Assembly: GCA_002811645.1 (NCBI GenBank)
Contig: PDIP01000145.1
Coordinates: 6,468-30,037 of the forward strand
DNA: 23,570 nucleotides
Direction of reading: 5' to 3'
Source of the DNA: Corallochytrium limacisporum
Lineage: Eukaryota; Opisthokonta
This document shows, piece after piece, positions 1 through 8,717 of this stretch; the first letter of the stretch is position 1; each line of letters begins with the position of its first letter. The translations under genes were made by a program, and so were the position numbers. The notes under the pieces were generated by a model that did no database searches, was not told where the DNA came from, and saw only the letters and a list, made by a program, of their open reading frames with translations.

Positions 1-649
1 GGGGGGGCCAAAGGAAAATATACCCCGCCGTCCGGGAATTAAGAAAAAATCTTCTTGAAAAATGCGATGAAAACCTAGGGGCTAGGGATGGTAGCCCCGA
101 CCCCGGACCCTTGCTGTTGATTACGTGTTGCAGGAGTGCGAAAGTTGAGAGAAATTGCCATCCGGAAACTATGGGAAGGGTCTCTGGGCTGCTCGGATGG
201 GTCCAGTTGTTTAACATAGGCTTAGGTGTCCTTTGGGAATGCATATACAGATCCCCGTGGTGATTCGGGCTGTCAATTGGCAAAATCTGTTTGTAACAGG
301 GTGCAGATCAGCGCTTTCCAAGCCACCGGGCCCTGCAGATGCCTTCCTGGCTCACTACCGCATACTCTGCTCGCGCGCAAACGACAAGAAGGTAAGCTTC
401 TGTCGTCATCAACATCTCCGTACTAGTGAAGGGTAACTGCATGACTGTCTATTATAGGTCGTGAAGTTGGTATGATCTGTGAGTGAGGTAGCAGTAGATG
501 AGTAGGTGTATACCTTTGACGACGCAAACTGTACTGATCAGCAGGTAGACAAGGCACACCTCTGAAGATCGAACAAGACCTTGAGAAGATCGTGATCAAG
601 CCCTAGTCTGAGGACCGAACAACCTCCAGTCTATCTGAACTAAAAGAAA
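1..649. other. Intergenic / 5' flank of the hemerythrin-like gene
   Basis: No gene is supportable here. The two overlapping open frames around 226-436 have no recognisable domain and look like chance frames. The last 100 bases before the ATG at 650 are A-rich close to the start, as expected for a 5' untranslated leader. No convincing TATA box was found; the AT-rich patch near 449-458 is weak. Confidence 0.5.
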
Positions 650-1570
650 ATGGCACCCAACGCAGAAACCAACCCTGTGGTCGCTCCTACGATCAAAGAC
701 CATTGCCGCCACAAGCTCTACCAGGTGGAGAAGGGTGAGTCCTGGAAGCCTGCCACCAGCAAGAACGATAATGGTGCGTGCACTGTGGTGGATGAAGTCC
801 GAAACAACCAGGCAGAGTGGTGGGCCAGGATTCTCTTCCCACACGAGTCCTTCCGTATGGATGCCTGTGTCATTTTGGACCTCCTCGACCGAAAGTACGT
901 CAAGGGAACTCAGCCGTGGAAGATGGACTACTTCTGCAAGTACTGGATGGATTTCTACTCTCCCAGCATTAAGGATCACCACGACAATGAGGAATTGCTT
1001 TACATGCCGTACATAAACAATCTGCCTGGCTGCCATATCGAAGACAAGGTCAGCGCGGACCACGAGGAGATCATGAAGCTGATGGGTAAGGTCAATGAAG
1101 CCGTCACGGAGTGGCAGACTGGCAAGGTTGATCGCAACAGTGAGGTGGAGGTTGAAAATTTTGTCTTTGAGCGTCTACTACCCGCCATGCAAACCTATCA
1201 GCATGAAATGCTGGAACACATCGCCGAGGAAGAGAGCACATACCCAAGAATGGTCCGTGACCACGGCACCGAGAAAAGCGAACAAGCTGTAATCGATCAG
1301 ATTATCAAGCGCGGAGGCCTCAGCGCCCCTGGTAATGCTCTGGAATTACCGTGGTTCCTGGACGCCATGGTCCGTTGGGCTGGTCCAGAGGCCACGGAAG
1401 AGTTCCGCAAGGAAAGCATCCCAGCACCTGTCCGCATGCTCAACGACAATTTCTGGGCACCGAACTATCGTAACTACTGGCGGCCTCTGCTGTTCAGTCT
1501 GGCTCTCGATGAGGATCCCAAGCTGTCCTTGAATTCACCCCGCACGTACGGAATGTGCAATATTCTTTAA
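650..1570 (+). CDS. Hemerythrin-like HHE-domain protein with C-terminal CaaX-like box
   Basis: The protein has 306 residues, and its ATG sits in a good eukaryotic context (AAAATGG). It carries the four-helix HHE cation-binding pattern: His65 (FPHESFR), an HHDNEE helix with His110/His111 and Glu114/Glu115, His138 (ADHEE), and a last helix with His185 and His190-x3-Glu194. These match the ligands of a di-iron hemerythrin-type site, so binding of iron and O2, or iron/redox sensing, is the family expectation. Residues about 225-290 form a Trp/aromatic-rich C-terminal extension (LPWFLDAM, then NFWAPNYRNYWRP) that is not part of the HHE bundle. There is no signal peptide or membrane segment. The last four residues are CNIL, which fits a CaaX prenylation box with X = Leu (geranylgeranyl type). 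The frame has no introns. The HHE assignment is firm; substrate and physiological role are unknown. Confidence 0.88.
   Translation: MAPNAETNPVVAPTIKDHCRHKLYQVEKGESWKPATSKNDNGACTVVDEVRNNQAEWWARILFPHESFRMDACVILDLLDRKYVKGTQPWKMDYFCKYWMDFYSPSIKDHHDNEELLYMPYINNLPGCHIEDKVSADHEEIMKLMGKVNEAVTEWQTGKVDRNSEVEVENFVFERLLPAMQTYQHEMLEHIAEEESTYPRMVRDHGTEKSEQAVIDQIIKRGGLSAPGNALELPWFLDAMVRWAGPEATEEFRKESIPAPVRMLNDNFWAPNYRNYWRPLLFSLALDEDPKLSLNSPRTYGMCNIL
1556..1567 (+). other. C-terminal CaaX-like prenylation box (CNIL)
   Basis: The codons TGC AAT ATT CTT directly before the TAA give Cys303-Asn-Ile-Leu. A cysteine four residues from the end, an aliphatic a2 residue and a terminal Leu are the protein geranylgeranyltransferase I pattern. 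There is no upstream polybasic stretch, and a four-residue match can occur by chance, so lipidation is an inference. Confidence 0.4.
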
Positions 1571-1896
1571 ATCTGGGATACGATCAATTTCGGGAACCCC
1601 ACATGCACGGACGCTTGTTGGCCACCGTCGTTGGGACCAGTGGTTGATTGTCTGCTGCCTTTCCAGCGGTATCTAATCCCCCTTTGCTAAGCGTGTTTGG
1701 GACAAAATCTATCATAACATAGTGGTACATAAGTGCACATAAACACTGGTTCATAAGCCATTTTTCAACGACGACGGCGGTAAGGTAGAAGGATCCGATC
1801 AATTGTGACATACGGTTGCGTGCGCCCGGATCATCCCCACCAAATTGGGAGTCCAGTTTGAGGGAGGTGGCATTGCCGCGGGGGCGGAGGGGGGCC

Positions 1897-1902
1897 AATA
1901 AA
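1897..1902 (+). terminator. Candidate AATAAA poly(A) signal
   Basis: A canonical AATAAA hexamer lies about 330 bases after the stop of the hemerythrin-like gene, followed by two adjacent hairpins. It may mark the 3' end, but a hexamer match alone is weak, and whether this lineage uses AATAAA is unknown. Confidence 0.3.
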
Positions 1903-1920
1903 TGCGCAGATCTTCATTGA

Positions 1921-1960
1921 TTAACATATCCTTATCATGTTAAACGCTTCTCAGAAGCGT
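1921..1960. repeat. Two adjacent small hairpins
   Basis: 1921-1927 (TTAACAT) pairs with 1937-1943 (ATGTTAA) across a 9-base loop. Immediately after it, 1944-1950 (ACGCTTC) pairs with 1954-1960 (GAAGCGT) across a 3-base loop. Both have perfect 7-bp stems with no spacer between them, 19 bases past the AATAAA. This could be 3'-end or transcript structure; the function is unknown. Confidence 0.45.
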
Positions 1961-2107
1961 CGGTCGCGTCAGCACAGCTGCGTTCCAATGTCGGTCGTAT
2001 TCAATGTCCCCATCTAATTTACATGGCAAAGCTCACGGTTTGCGTTGTCATCCCTGCGTCGGTCGTCGTTCGAATCCAATTTGCATGAATTCCCCAGGGC
2101 GACCGAC
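1959..2107. repeat. Cluster of 8-mer GTCGGTCG, three direct and one inverted copy
   Basis: GTCGGTCG occurs at 1959-1966, 1990-1997 and 2058-2065, and its reverse complement CGACCGAC at 2100-2107. The second and third copies are each followed by similar sequence ending in AATTTRCATG, so part of the cluster may be an imperfect duplication. It could be a cluster of protein-binding sites. I saw no further exact copies elsewhere in the window. Confidence 0.5.
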
Positions 2108-2490
2108 CTGATCTGCTGCGGAACGTGACACCTAAGACGTCCCGTTTCAATTCCAATGTTCGGGATTGGCACATTGTTGAATCAGCATGCAACCGTGCAA
2201 TACACGCAAAACGATATGCGCCATGCTAGGGAACAAGAAACGCACTGTCCCCGAGCGGGATATTGCTGCCCAAAGTCCCAATGTAGATCTGGTATCTTAC
2301 CTTCGTCATCTGGTTTCGGCCTGGCTTGACGGCACAGCACATCTTCAAGCGTTGGACTTTCCCCACACGTACTGTGTTTCTCAATCATAGAAAACATTGA
2401 GGCGCCTGGACGTAACGTGTCCTACGGGCGGTGTCCACCGTTCCACGCTCTCGCGCTGGTGTCCACTGTACTGTGCGCTATTCTTCTCGC

Positions 2491-2491
<1 letters not shown>

Positions 2492-2542
<51 letters not shown>
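2492..2542. repeat. (GT)n microsatellite
   Basis: An uninterrupted GT dinucleotide run of about 25 units. It keeps reading frames open artificially on both strands, so the open frames crossing it are not evidence of a gene. Confidence 0.95.
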
Positions 2543-2545
<3 letters not shown>

Positions 2546-2778
2546 GTCTCACTCTCTACCTTCTGCGTTATTGTCATCTTTCCTCGCTCCCGTGCCTGTG
2601 ACGTACGGACGGACAGCGTAGTCCCCCGGGTCAGACCTCGTCGCGCCGTCTCCGGTCCTTACGCATTTGTCCAAGCCCCACCCGTTACCGCCCCAATCTG
2701 CCCCTCGTGCCTTCTTTTGGTAAACCACATCGTCCACAGTAGTGAGTGTACCGGGATTTTAGAGCTGAAGTATGGGAA

Positions 2779-2790
2779 GGGGGGGGGGGG
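2779..2790. repeat. Poly-G run (12 G)
   Basis: A homopolymer of twelve G, one of several long G or C runs in the non-coding parts of this window. Length may be unreliable in the assembly. Confidence 0.9.
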
Positions 2791-4252
2791 CCGGGGCTTC
2801 CGTGCCCCGGCTCATGGTCTTTGAGACCACTATCGCAGAGCCGCTCTCTTGAGTTGTCACAAGGAGGTATTGTTTGTTCCTGGATGACTGTTGTGCAAAC
2901 AATGTGTGGTGTTGGAAAGGATGACAGGGATGAGTTGCTGATCATGGGACTAGAAACTTTTGAATCTTTCCTTTCTGGCACAGGGCTTCATCAACCAGTG
3001 GGATGTACGGTGCGAGATGGTCCCCAAGGGGTATGCTACCAACAACGGACATTGCAGTGGAACACATGGAGTACTACGCCGACGAAGGAAGGGCTGCAAG
3101 GGGAACTGCTTGTTCATTGGGAAACAACGCACTTGTACCATGTCCTCGGCTTTTGCTCTTCCAAAGTCCCCGTGCTTGCTGCACTAGGACCCCAGAATAG
3201 TGCAGGTGAGGGGGCTGTCCGTCGCATTTTGACGTAACGCCACGACAACTAATGGTCACAATGGTTCCCCCGTGGACGCTTTCACTGCGCACGCACTTGG
3301 ATTCTATTCTGAGACAACTGGGATTCTAACGACGATTCCCTCGTAGCTGTGAACCCACCGCACCCCTCCACACGAAATAAAGGCCCCAGGGACTTTGTCA
3401 TCTACTCTATATGTGTGTATCATTTCTGAAGTCAAACAAAACCATTGAGAATTCACTGGACAGAAGACTTGGCATGTGTCGCATGAGCACAAATCCAAGT
3501 GTTTTATTAGAATGCTTTGTACAGCATGATCGTCACTTAGGCCATCGTTGGGTCCTCTGGTGATTCATGGATGGATCCTCGTATAACGATGACGATAGAC
3601 CTGGGGATTCAAGACTTGCATGCCGTATGTACATGCGTAATTCGGCGCATCTGGTCGGTTTCTTGTAGTGAGTGATTTGTGTTCCAGCGCTAGAGCACGG
3701 CTGTGGTGGCGGCCAGGAATGTTCGGAAGCAAGGGGAAATATTCTATGGTTCCATCGGAGCCCTTGTCAACAAAGAGAGGAGATTCATTGTCTTGGGAAC
3801 TCAACTAGCAAAGAACTCAAGGGAACCGAAAGGGATCTTCGAGAACGTTGGTGTATAACCGGGAATCATCATGACTGATTGGAAGAACCCGGGAGATTGA
3901 CTAGTCTTGCAGATCGAACTCTGAGTGGCTTTTGCGAGATCGTGGTGCTGTTCATCAAACACTGTGGCATCTCATGTCATGCGTTGAGCACTCTTTTTGA
4001 TATCAAGTGGAGGCATTGACCACGACTGTTGACGTAAGGAACACGTACCCACCACAATCATGCACATCACTTGTCCTCACATCTATCGCCACGCCAATCG
4101 CAGCTAAACCGCCGGTTCACAACAACCCGGTTTGGTGCGAGTGCACACTGCCGACCGCGCGTCCTCTCGCTATCTTGTGTCAAGGTCACTGTGATTGTTT
4201 GTTTGTTATTTCGATACCCGACACCGCCGCACGCGTCCAACCGCCAAAAACA

Positions 4253-4302
4253 ACCCACACACCACACACACAAAGGAAGACAACCAAATGTGTGTGTGTG
4301 TC
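4253..4302. repeat. Facing CA and TG tracts, possible hairpin
   Basis: A CA-rich tract (about 4254-4272) is followed by a TG tract (about 4289-4301). The two are complementary and could fold into a stem of about 9-10 bp with a loop of roughly 18 bases. Low-complexity sequence; no function is implied. Confidence 0.6.
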
Positions 4303-4615
4303 GGAAACAGGGGCGGCGGTACCCAAATGCCCCAGAAAAGTGTCATTCTCATCTCCCCGTTCCCGCTCCCACCACCTGCCTTGAAAAGGAAATCTGTGAA
4401 GCGCTGGCGGCAGGAAGGGTTCCGCTGTTTCTGTGCCTTTGAATTTGGCACTTTGAGTTTTGTTTGTGAGTACCTTGGCTAACAGGAATACGATGAGGAT
4501 GATCCAGAGCACGGTTCAAGAAACCTAACCACTTGGTGATGTTTCGGCCATGGACCTTAGGTTGCTGTGCGCGACGAAACAAAAGCTTTCCAAAGACAAA
4601 CACCGGCACTGGACC

Positions 4616-4633
4616 CGTCGTCGAACGACGACG
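4616..4633. repeat. Near-perfect palindrome CGTCGTCG-AA-CGACGACG
   Basis: Two 8-base arms are perfectly complementary across a 2-base centre. It may be a dimeric binding site or a chance palindrome. No gene is close enough to assign a role. Confidence 0.45.
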
Positions 4634-5287
4634 TGCCACCCGCACTCCGCGGCGGCCAGGATAGCCATTCAACCCTTCTCCCGCTCGGGGCTTTAATATA
4701 TTTTGTATGGGGAAGTACAGTGCGAAATAACTCTACCGCTGCGGGCTAGGAAGGCGGTGCGAGGGAGGAGGAGGACGGAAGGAAGGAAAGACGACCGGGT
4801 TCCTCGGGTGCCGTGTCCGCTTTCCCGCGATGAAAAGCGGAAAGTTGCAAACGGGAAAGCAGTACAAATATGAAGCAACCAGAACTGGGACATGCACGAT
4901 GGATGGCACAGAAAATTGGTTGGGGAAAACGACGGATCCCCTGACAAAACATACCGTGCTGTGCTTGACATCTCCCCGCTTATCCACTCCCACTCCCCGT
5001 CTGACCACCACTAGTTCTCTCGCCCGCCCCCTTCATTTACTATGGGCCCCGCCCACAGTCCGTTTTCTTTTCTCAGCGGCCGGAGGCCTCGGCAAGGCTG
5101 GAGCTCTGCGTTTCAAAGCTGCTCTCTGTGCATGCTACGATGTCTCCAATACAATCCATGTCAATAGGAAACTGAACATAACCCCCATGGTAGTGGGGTG
5201 GTGGGATGATCTTGGTGACGAAGATCGTGAATGTGGGATATTGGGTACTAGTATAAGTATTTGTACATATGCAATCTGATCACCAAA

Positions 5288-5319
5288 CCCAAACCCCCCC
5301 CCCTTCCCCCAAACCCCCC
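5288..5319. repeat. Four C-tracts: minus-strand G-quadruplex / plus-strand i-motif candidate
   Basis: C-runs of 3, 10, 5 and 6 are separated by AAA, TT and AAA. The minus strand therefore has four G-tracts with loops of 2-3 bases, which satisfies the usual G-quadruplex pattern. Confidence 0.6.
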
Positions 5320-6031
5320 AAACTTAGTCTGTGACCGAGCACTTGACTATGGAGCGTTGGGCGTATTTAGACCGGTGAGGCGGGTGGTGTGATTTGTGCG
5401 TAGGGAGTGATAAGGAAATGAGAGAGCGGACAAATGGAGAGTAAAGGGAACATTGACTTGGGAAGCGGAAGGCCTATAGATGACGGAGCGATCTCGCCGT
5501 ACTAATCTTTTGTACAATGATTTCGGATCAGTATTCTATTGTTTGGTGGTCGAGCAGAAGAACTACTACAAGACACTCGCTCACTTTGGAGTGTGATATG
5601 TCTGGGGTTTGATAAACCTGAAATCATCATCCATCATTGCCTGTTGAGCATGTAGTCGACTATGGCGGTGACGAGCAATGTGATGCAGTCCACATGCACA
5701 CTCAATCAATCACATCCATCCTGCACTTGCCTTTTATCCCATTCATGCAAAATCAACGATGCCATGAGAACCTATGGGATGAGGGACAGGCATCTGGTCC
5801 CTCTATCAGTGAGATGACCGTGGCCGTCCTTGAAACTGTGTTAAACACACAAACCCCGAACGAAGCCGATGAAAAGACGATGGATGTGATGGTTGATGAT
5901 GACCAACCGAAAAGGAAAGCGCCGCATCCGCACACACACGCACACATTCGCGCGCACGCACTCGCACAAGCAACAGAAGCAAACGAGTCAATCGGCGCAA
6001 ACTGGCTTCGTCACTGGAACCGCAAAGATAG

Positions 6032-6172
6032 CCCCCCCCCCCGGGGGGCCGGGGCGGGAGAGGTGGGAGAGGTGGGAGGGAGGGAACAGAAGGCCAGCCC
6101 CCCCCCGCGGGAGGGGGGACTTAGGGGAGGCAGGAGCCGGTGCGGGGAAGGGGGGGAAAGGGAAGGCGGGCG
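6032..6172. repeat. C/G hairpin and G-rich purine block, strong G-quadruplex candidate
   Basis: An 11-C run (6032-6042) abuts a 6-G run (6043-6048), giving a pure C:G foldback. About 120 bases of G-rich, largely purine sequence follow, with many GGG tracts spaced by 1-6 bases. The block ends roughly 470 bases before the alkaline phosphatase start. It could affect replication, transcription or assembly accuracy. Confidence 0.65.
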
Positions 6173-6457
6173 CCACTAAGACTGTGAAGGCAACACACGG
6201 CCAAGCTACGAACCTCCTTTGTCTGTTGGGTTCTGGTACATCTCTTTTGGAAGGATCATAAACGTTTGACAGATAGATACAAAGTTACCATTGCTGCGTC
6301 TGTCTTTACCAACTATTCCCCCCGTTTGCGTTCAGGAAGTGGCACAGTTTCGTAGCAATGGGAACCAGGGATATAACCTCGCGCCCTGAAGTTTCCCTTT
6401 TTGTATTTAGCGGAGTTCCGTGTGTAGTACGCAGATTTATACACTTGTGCGAAATTC

Positions 6458-6465
6458 GAATATCC
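6458..6465. promoter_or_regulatory. P1BS-like motif GAATATCC upstream of the phosphatase
   Basis: This octamer matches GNATATNC, the site bound by PHR1/PSR1-type MYB regulators of phosphate starvation in plants and algae. It lies 180 bases upstream of an alkaline phosphatase ATG, the expected context. However, the pattern is expected about once per 4 kb by chance and also occurs at 241-248 and inside the phosphatase coding region, so this is suggestive only, and only if the organism has such a regulator. Confidence 0.2.
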
Positions 6466-6527
6466 CCACAAGATCACTTACGTACATGTACAGCATAATC
6501 AATGCGATCAAGCTATTAAAGTCCCCG

Positions 6528-6567
6528 CTGATCTCCTAGGAGGACATCAGTCCACTCGATCAATTGA
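6528..6567. promoter_or_regulatory. Nested palindromes in the phosphatase promoter region
   Basis: CTCCTAGGAG (6533-6542) is a perfect 10-base palindrome, flanked by CTGAT (6528-6532) and its complement ATCAG (6546-6550). A second palindrome, TCAATTGA, lies at 6560-6567. Both sit about 80-115 bases upstream of the phosphatase ATG, where dimeric regulators or leader structure could act. The symmetry is visible; the role is inferred. Confidence 0.35.
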
Positions 6568-6644
6568 GGTTGTGGGCGTCACTATCGCAGTTCTCGACAC
6601 TTGACCCACCCTTGATTCAATCCAGATAGTACAAACGCCACATA

Positions 6645-8717
6645 ATGAAGACATTTAGCACATTTGTTATTGCTGCCATGACCGTTTCCTTGGTCGCTGG
6701 CCAGCACCTGCAGCGTCACCCCGGATGTCCTCCTGAGGAAACCGCCTGTGTCTTCCCACCCAACGATTCGGTCATCCTGTCCGGTTCTCGATTCGATCTG
6801 AAGGTTGAGATCCATGAAGAAGATGGCAAACAGGATAACCATAGCGTGACCATGCAATATAATGATGGCACAGCAGTCAGTGTGGAGACCTACTTCCCTG
6901 ACTTTACCACCGCCGAGTATGAGTTTACGGACTACGAAACTCTCGAGGACCGCGTCTTGGGCAATGGCATCACGCAGCAAGTCTACTCGGAGACATGGCG
7001 CGAAGTTAGCATCAAATGTCCAGGCGAGTACACCATCACAGTTACCTCTGGTACGTCCACTGTGGCTGCTACATGGACTGTGCCTGACCCCGCTGACGCT
7101 GAAGCTGAAGCGAAGTCCGCGATTCTCTTCATCGCAGACGGTATGACCCAGAGCATGATCACTGCGGCACGAATCATCGCCAAGGGCATCGAGCTTGGTC
7201 GTGTAAAAGACACTCTGGTACTGGAGAAGTTGCCTAACCTGGGTCTCGTGGCAACCAGCGGTCTTGACTCTATCATCACGGACTCTGCCAACAGCGCTAG
7301 TGCATACAACACGGGCCACAAGAGCTCCGTGAATGCCCTCGGTGTCTATGCAGACACAACTGAGGACAACCTCGACGATCCGAAGCAGGAGACCCTGGCT
7401 GAGATCCTAAAGGAGCAGAACGGCAAGTGCATTGGTGTTGTGACCACTGCAGAGGTTCAGGATGCTACTCCAGCCGCCGTTTGGGCCCACACACGTCGTC
7501 GTGGTGACAAGGACATCATCACAGATCAGTTCATCAACGGTGTCACTCTAGACGGCACCCCCGACAGTGAGAAGTGGATCGATGGTATCCAGGCCGAAGT
7601 CTTACTCGGTGGTGGTGGTAAGTATTTCCATGCGCCCTCTAGTCTGGGTGAAACCGACTACTACGCCACATTCAGCGATGCTGGTTACACTATCATACAT
7701 ACTGGCACCGACCTGGAATCGATAGTCAGTGGCACTGACCCTGTACCTGAAAAGCTCCTGGGTATCTTCCACGAGGGAAACATGGACGTATGGCTGGACC
7801 GCAATGTCTACCCTGAGAATCTGCAGGACAACCAGGCATTCCCGGACGGATCTGGAGCAGCGGCTACAGATCAGCCTGGTCTGGCGCTCATGGTTCAAGC
7901 CGCGCTGCAGGTACTGACGGGTCCTGGATGCGAGAATGGCTACTACCTTATGGTCGAAGCCGCCAGTGTGGACAAGGCCATGCACCCTAACGATATTCAC
8001 CGAGGTTTGGCGGATCTAATTGAGTACGACATGGCGGTCAAGACTGCGGTCGACTTCGTGGAAGGCAATGGTCTCGACAACGATACGCTAATCGTCGTGA
8101 CAGCTGATCACGGTCACGGATTTGATGTGTACGGTGTTGTGGATACCCAAGCTCTGGCTCAGGCAGGCGATGACATTTCAAAGCGAGATGCCATTGGTAC
8201 ATACGCTGACGCCGGGTACCCAACCTATGAACCTGCCAGCGCGGATGGCTACCAATACAACTGGAGCCCCCGCTACGATTTTGCCGCCACTGTCAACAAT
8301 GGCCCCGACCACTATGAAGCATATGCTGTCCGTGACCGCTACCGTACTCCCGCTGTCCGGAATGACGAGGGCATTGCTGTAGCCAACCCTGACAACACTG
8401 ACCGGGAGAACGGTTTCTTCCAGGTGGGCAACCTGCCCGGAGCGGCGACCGTAGGTGTGCATACACTGCAGGACGTACCAGTGTACGCATCCGGGCCGGG
8501 CTCTGACTACTTCCGTGGCTTCCATGACAACACCGACATTTTCCACGGCATGGCTCAGGCGCTTGGTGCTGGCAGCGTGGATGTGCAGTTCTGCGAAATG
8601 GTTGGTGGCCCTGCCGACGAGGAGGAGGAGGAGGAAGACAATACAGGTGCTGCCAACTTGGCTGTCCCTTCCTTGACAGTCCTTGCTGTTAGCCTGCTGG
8701 CCATGAACTTAATGTAA
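6645..8717 (+). CDS. Secreted, probably GPI-anchored alkaline phosphatase (PhoA-type)
   Basis: The protein has 690 residues. Residues 1-19 are a signal peptide (cleavage near VAG-QH). Residues about 25-148 form an Ig-like beta-rich domain ahead of the catalytic domain. The catalytic domain shows the metal-binding Asp165 (FIADGM), the nucleophile Ser214 in ITDSANSASA, ATPAAVWAH with His282, Glu438/Asp443/His447 (VEAASVDKAMH), Asp488-His489-Gly-His491 (TADHGH) and His606 (VHTLQDVP). All expected zinc/magnesium and phosphate-site elements are present, so hydrolysis of phosphomonoesters at the cell surface is likely. An acidic Glu run (659-664), a small-residue site near Asn666-Gly668 and a terminal hydrophobic stretch (672-690) form a GPI-anchor signal. 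There are no introns. The gene converges on the 9187-11931 gene with 469 bases between them. Phosphate-starvation induction is typical of the family but not shown here. Confidence 0.93.
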   Translation: MKTFSTFVIAAMTVSLVAGQHLQRHPGCPPEETACVFPPNDSVILSGSRFDLKVEIHEEDGKQDNHSVTMQYNDGTAVSVETYFPDFTTAEYEFTDYETLEDRVLGNGITQQVYSETWREVSIKCPGEYTITVTSGTSTVAATWTVPDPADAEAEAKSAILFIADGMTQSMITAARIIAKGIELGRVKDTLVLEKLPNLGLVATSGLDSIITDSANSASAYNTGHKSSVNALGVYADTTEDNLDDPKQETLAEILKEQNGKCIGVVTTAEVQDATPAAVWAHTRRRGDKDIITDQFINGVTLDGTPDSEKWIDGIQAEVLLGGGGKYFHAPSSLGETDYYATFSDAGYTIIHTGTDLESIVSGTDPVPEKLLGIFHEGNMDVWLDRNVYPENLQDNQAFPDGSGAAATDQPGLALMVQAALQVLTGPGCENGYYLMVEAASVDKAMHPNDIHRGLADLIEYDMAVKTAVDFVEGNGLDNDTLIVVTADHGHGFDVYGVVDTQALAQAGDDISKRDAIGTYADAGYPTYEPASADGYQYNWSPRYDFAATVNNGPDHYEAYAVRDRYRTPAVRNDEGIAVANPDNTDRENGFFQVGNLPGAATVGVHTLQDVPVYASGPGSDYFRGFHDNTDIFHGMAQALGAGSVDVQFCEMVGGPADEEEEEEDNTGAANLAVPSLTVLAVSLLAMNLM

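Larger units (their letters stand above)
1571..6644. other. Long intergenic region, no confident gene
   Basis: About 5 kb between two plus-strand genes. It contains a candidate poly(A) signal, hairpins, a cluster of a repeated 8-mer, a (GT)n microsatellite, a paired CA/TG tract, and several G/C homopolymer blocks. Open frames exist (for example about 2187-2390, 2746-3237 and 5694-6179) but show no domain, and several overlap equally open frames on other strands. The frame ending at 6179 has a reasonably protein-like middle (about 5750-5990) but runs into CA-repeat and G-rich sequence. I treat none of them as genes. Confidence 0.55.

Noticed and set aside
596-1063. Minus-strand 155-codon frame opposite the hemerythrin-like gene
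   Set aside because: It lies antisense within a gene with intact HHE ligands and has no domain of its own.
2050-2090. TTCGAATCC resembling a tRNA B box
   Set aside because: The flanking bases do not form a T-arm stem, and no A box or acceptor stem is found at the right distance.
2397-2824. Two plus-strand frames with CVCVCV runs
   Set aside because: They owe their length to the (GT)n tract at 2492-2542, and the flanking residues show no domain.
2746-3237. Plus-strand 163-codon frame; another frame at 2960-3187 has a somewhat transposase-like feel
   Set aside because: Three overlapping frames are all open, no catalytic motif or terminal repeats can be identified, and the start region contains a G homopolymer.
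5694-6179. Plus-strand frame of about 161 codons with a protein-like middle
   Set aside because: It runs through CA repeats and a G/C homopolymer block, overlaps open minus-strand frames, and has no recognisable domain. A small hypothetical gene cannot be excluded.
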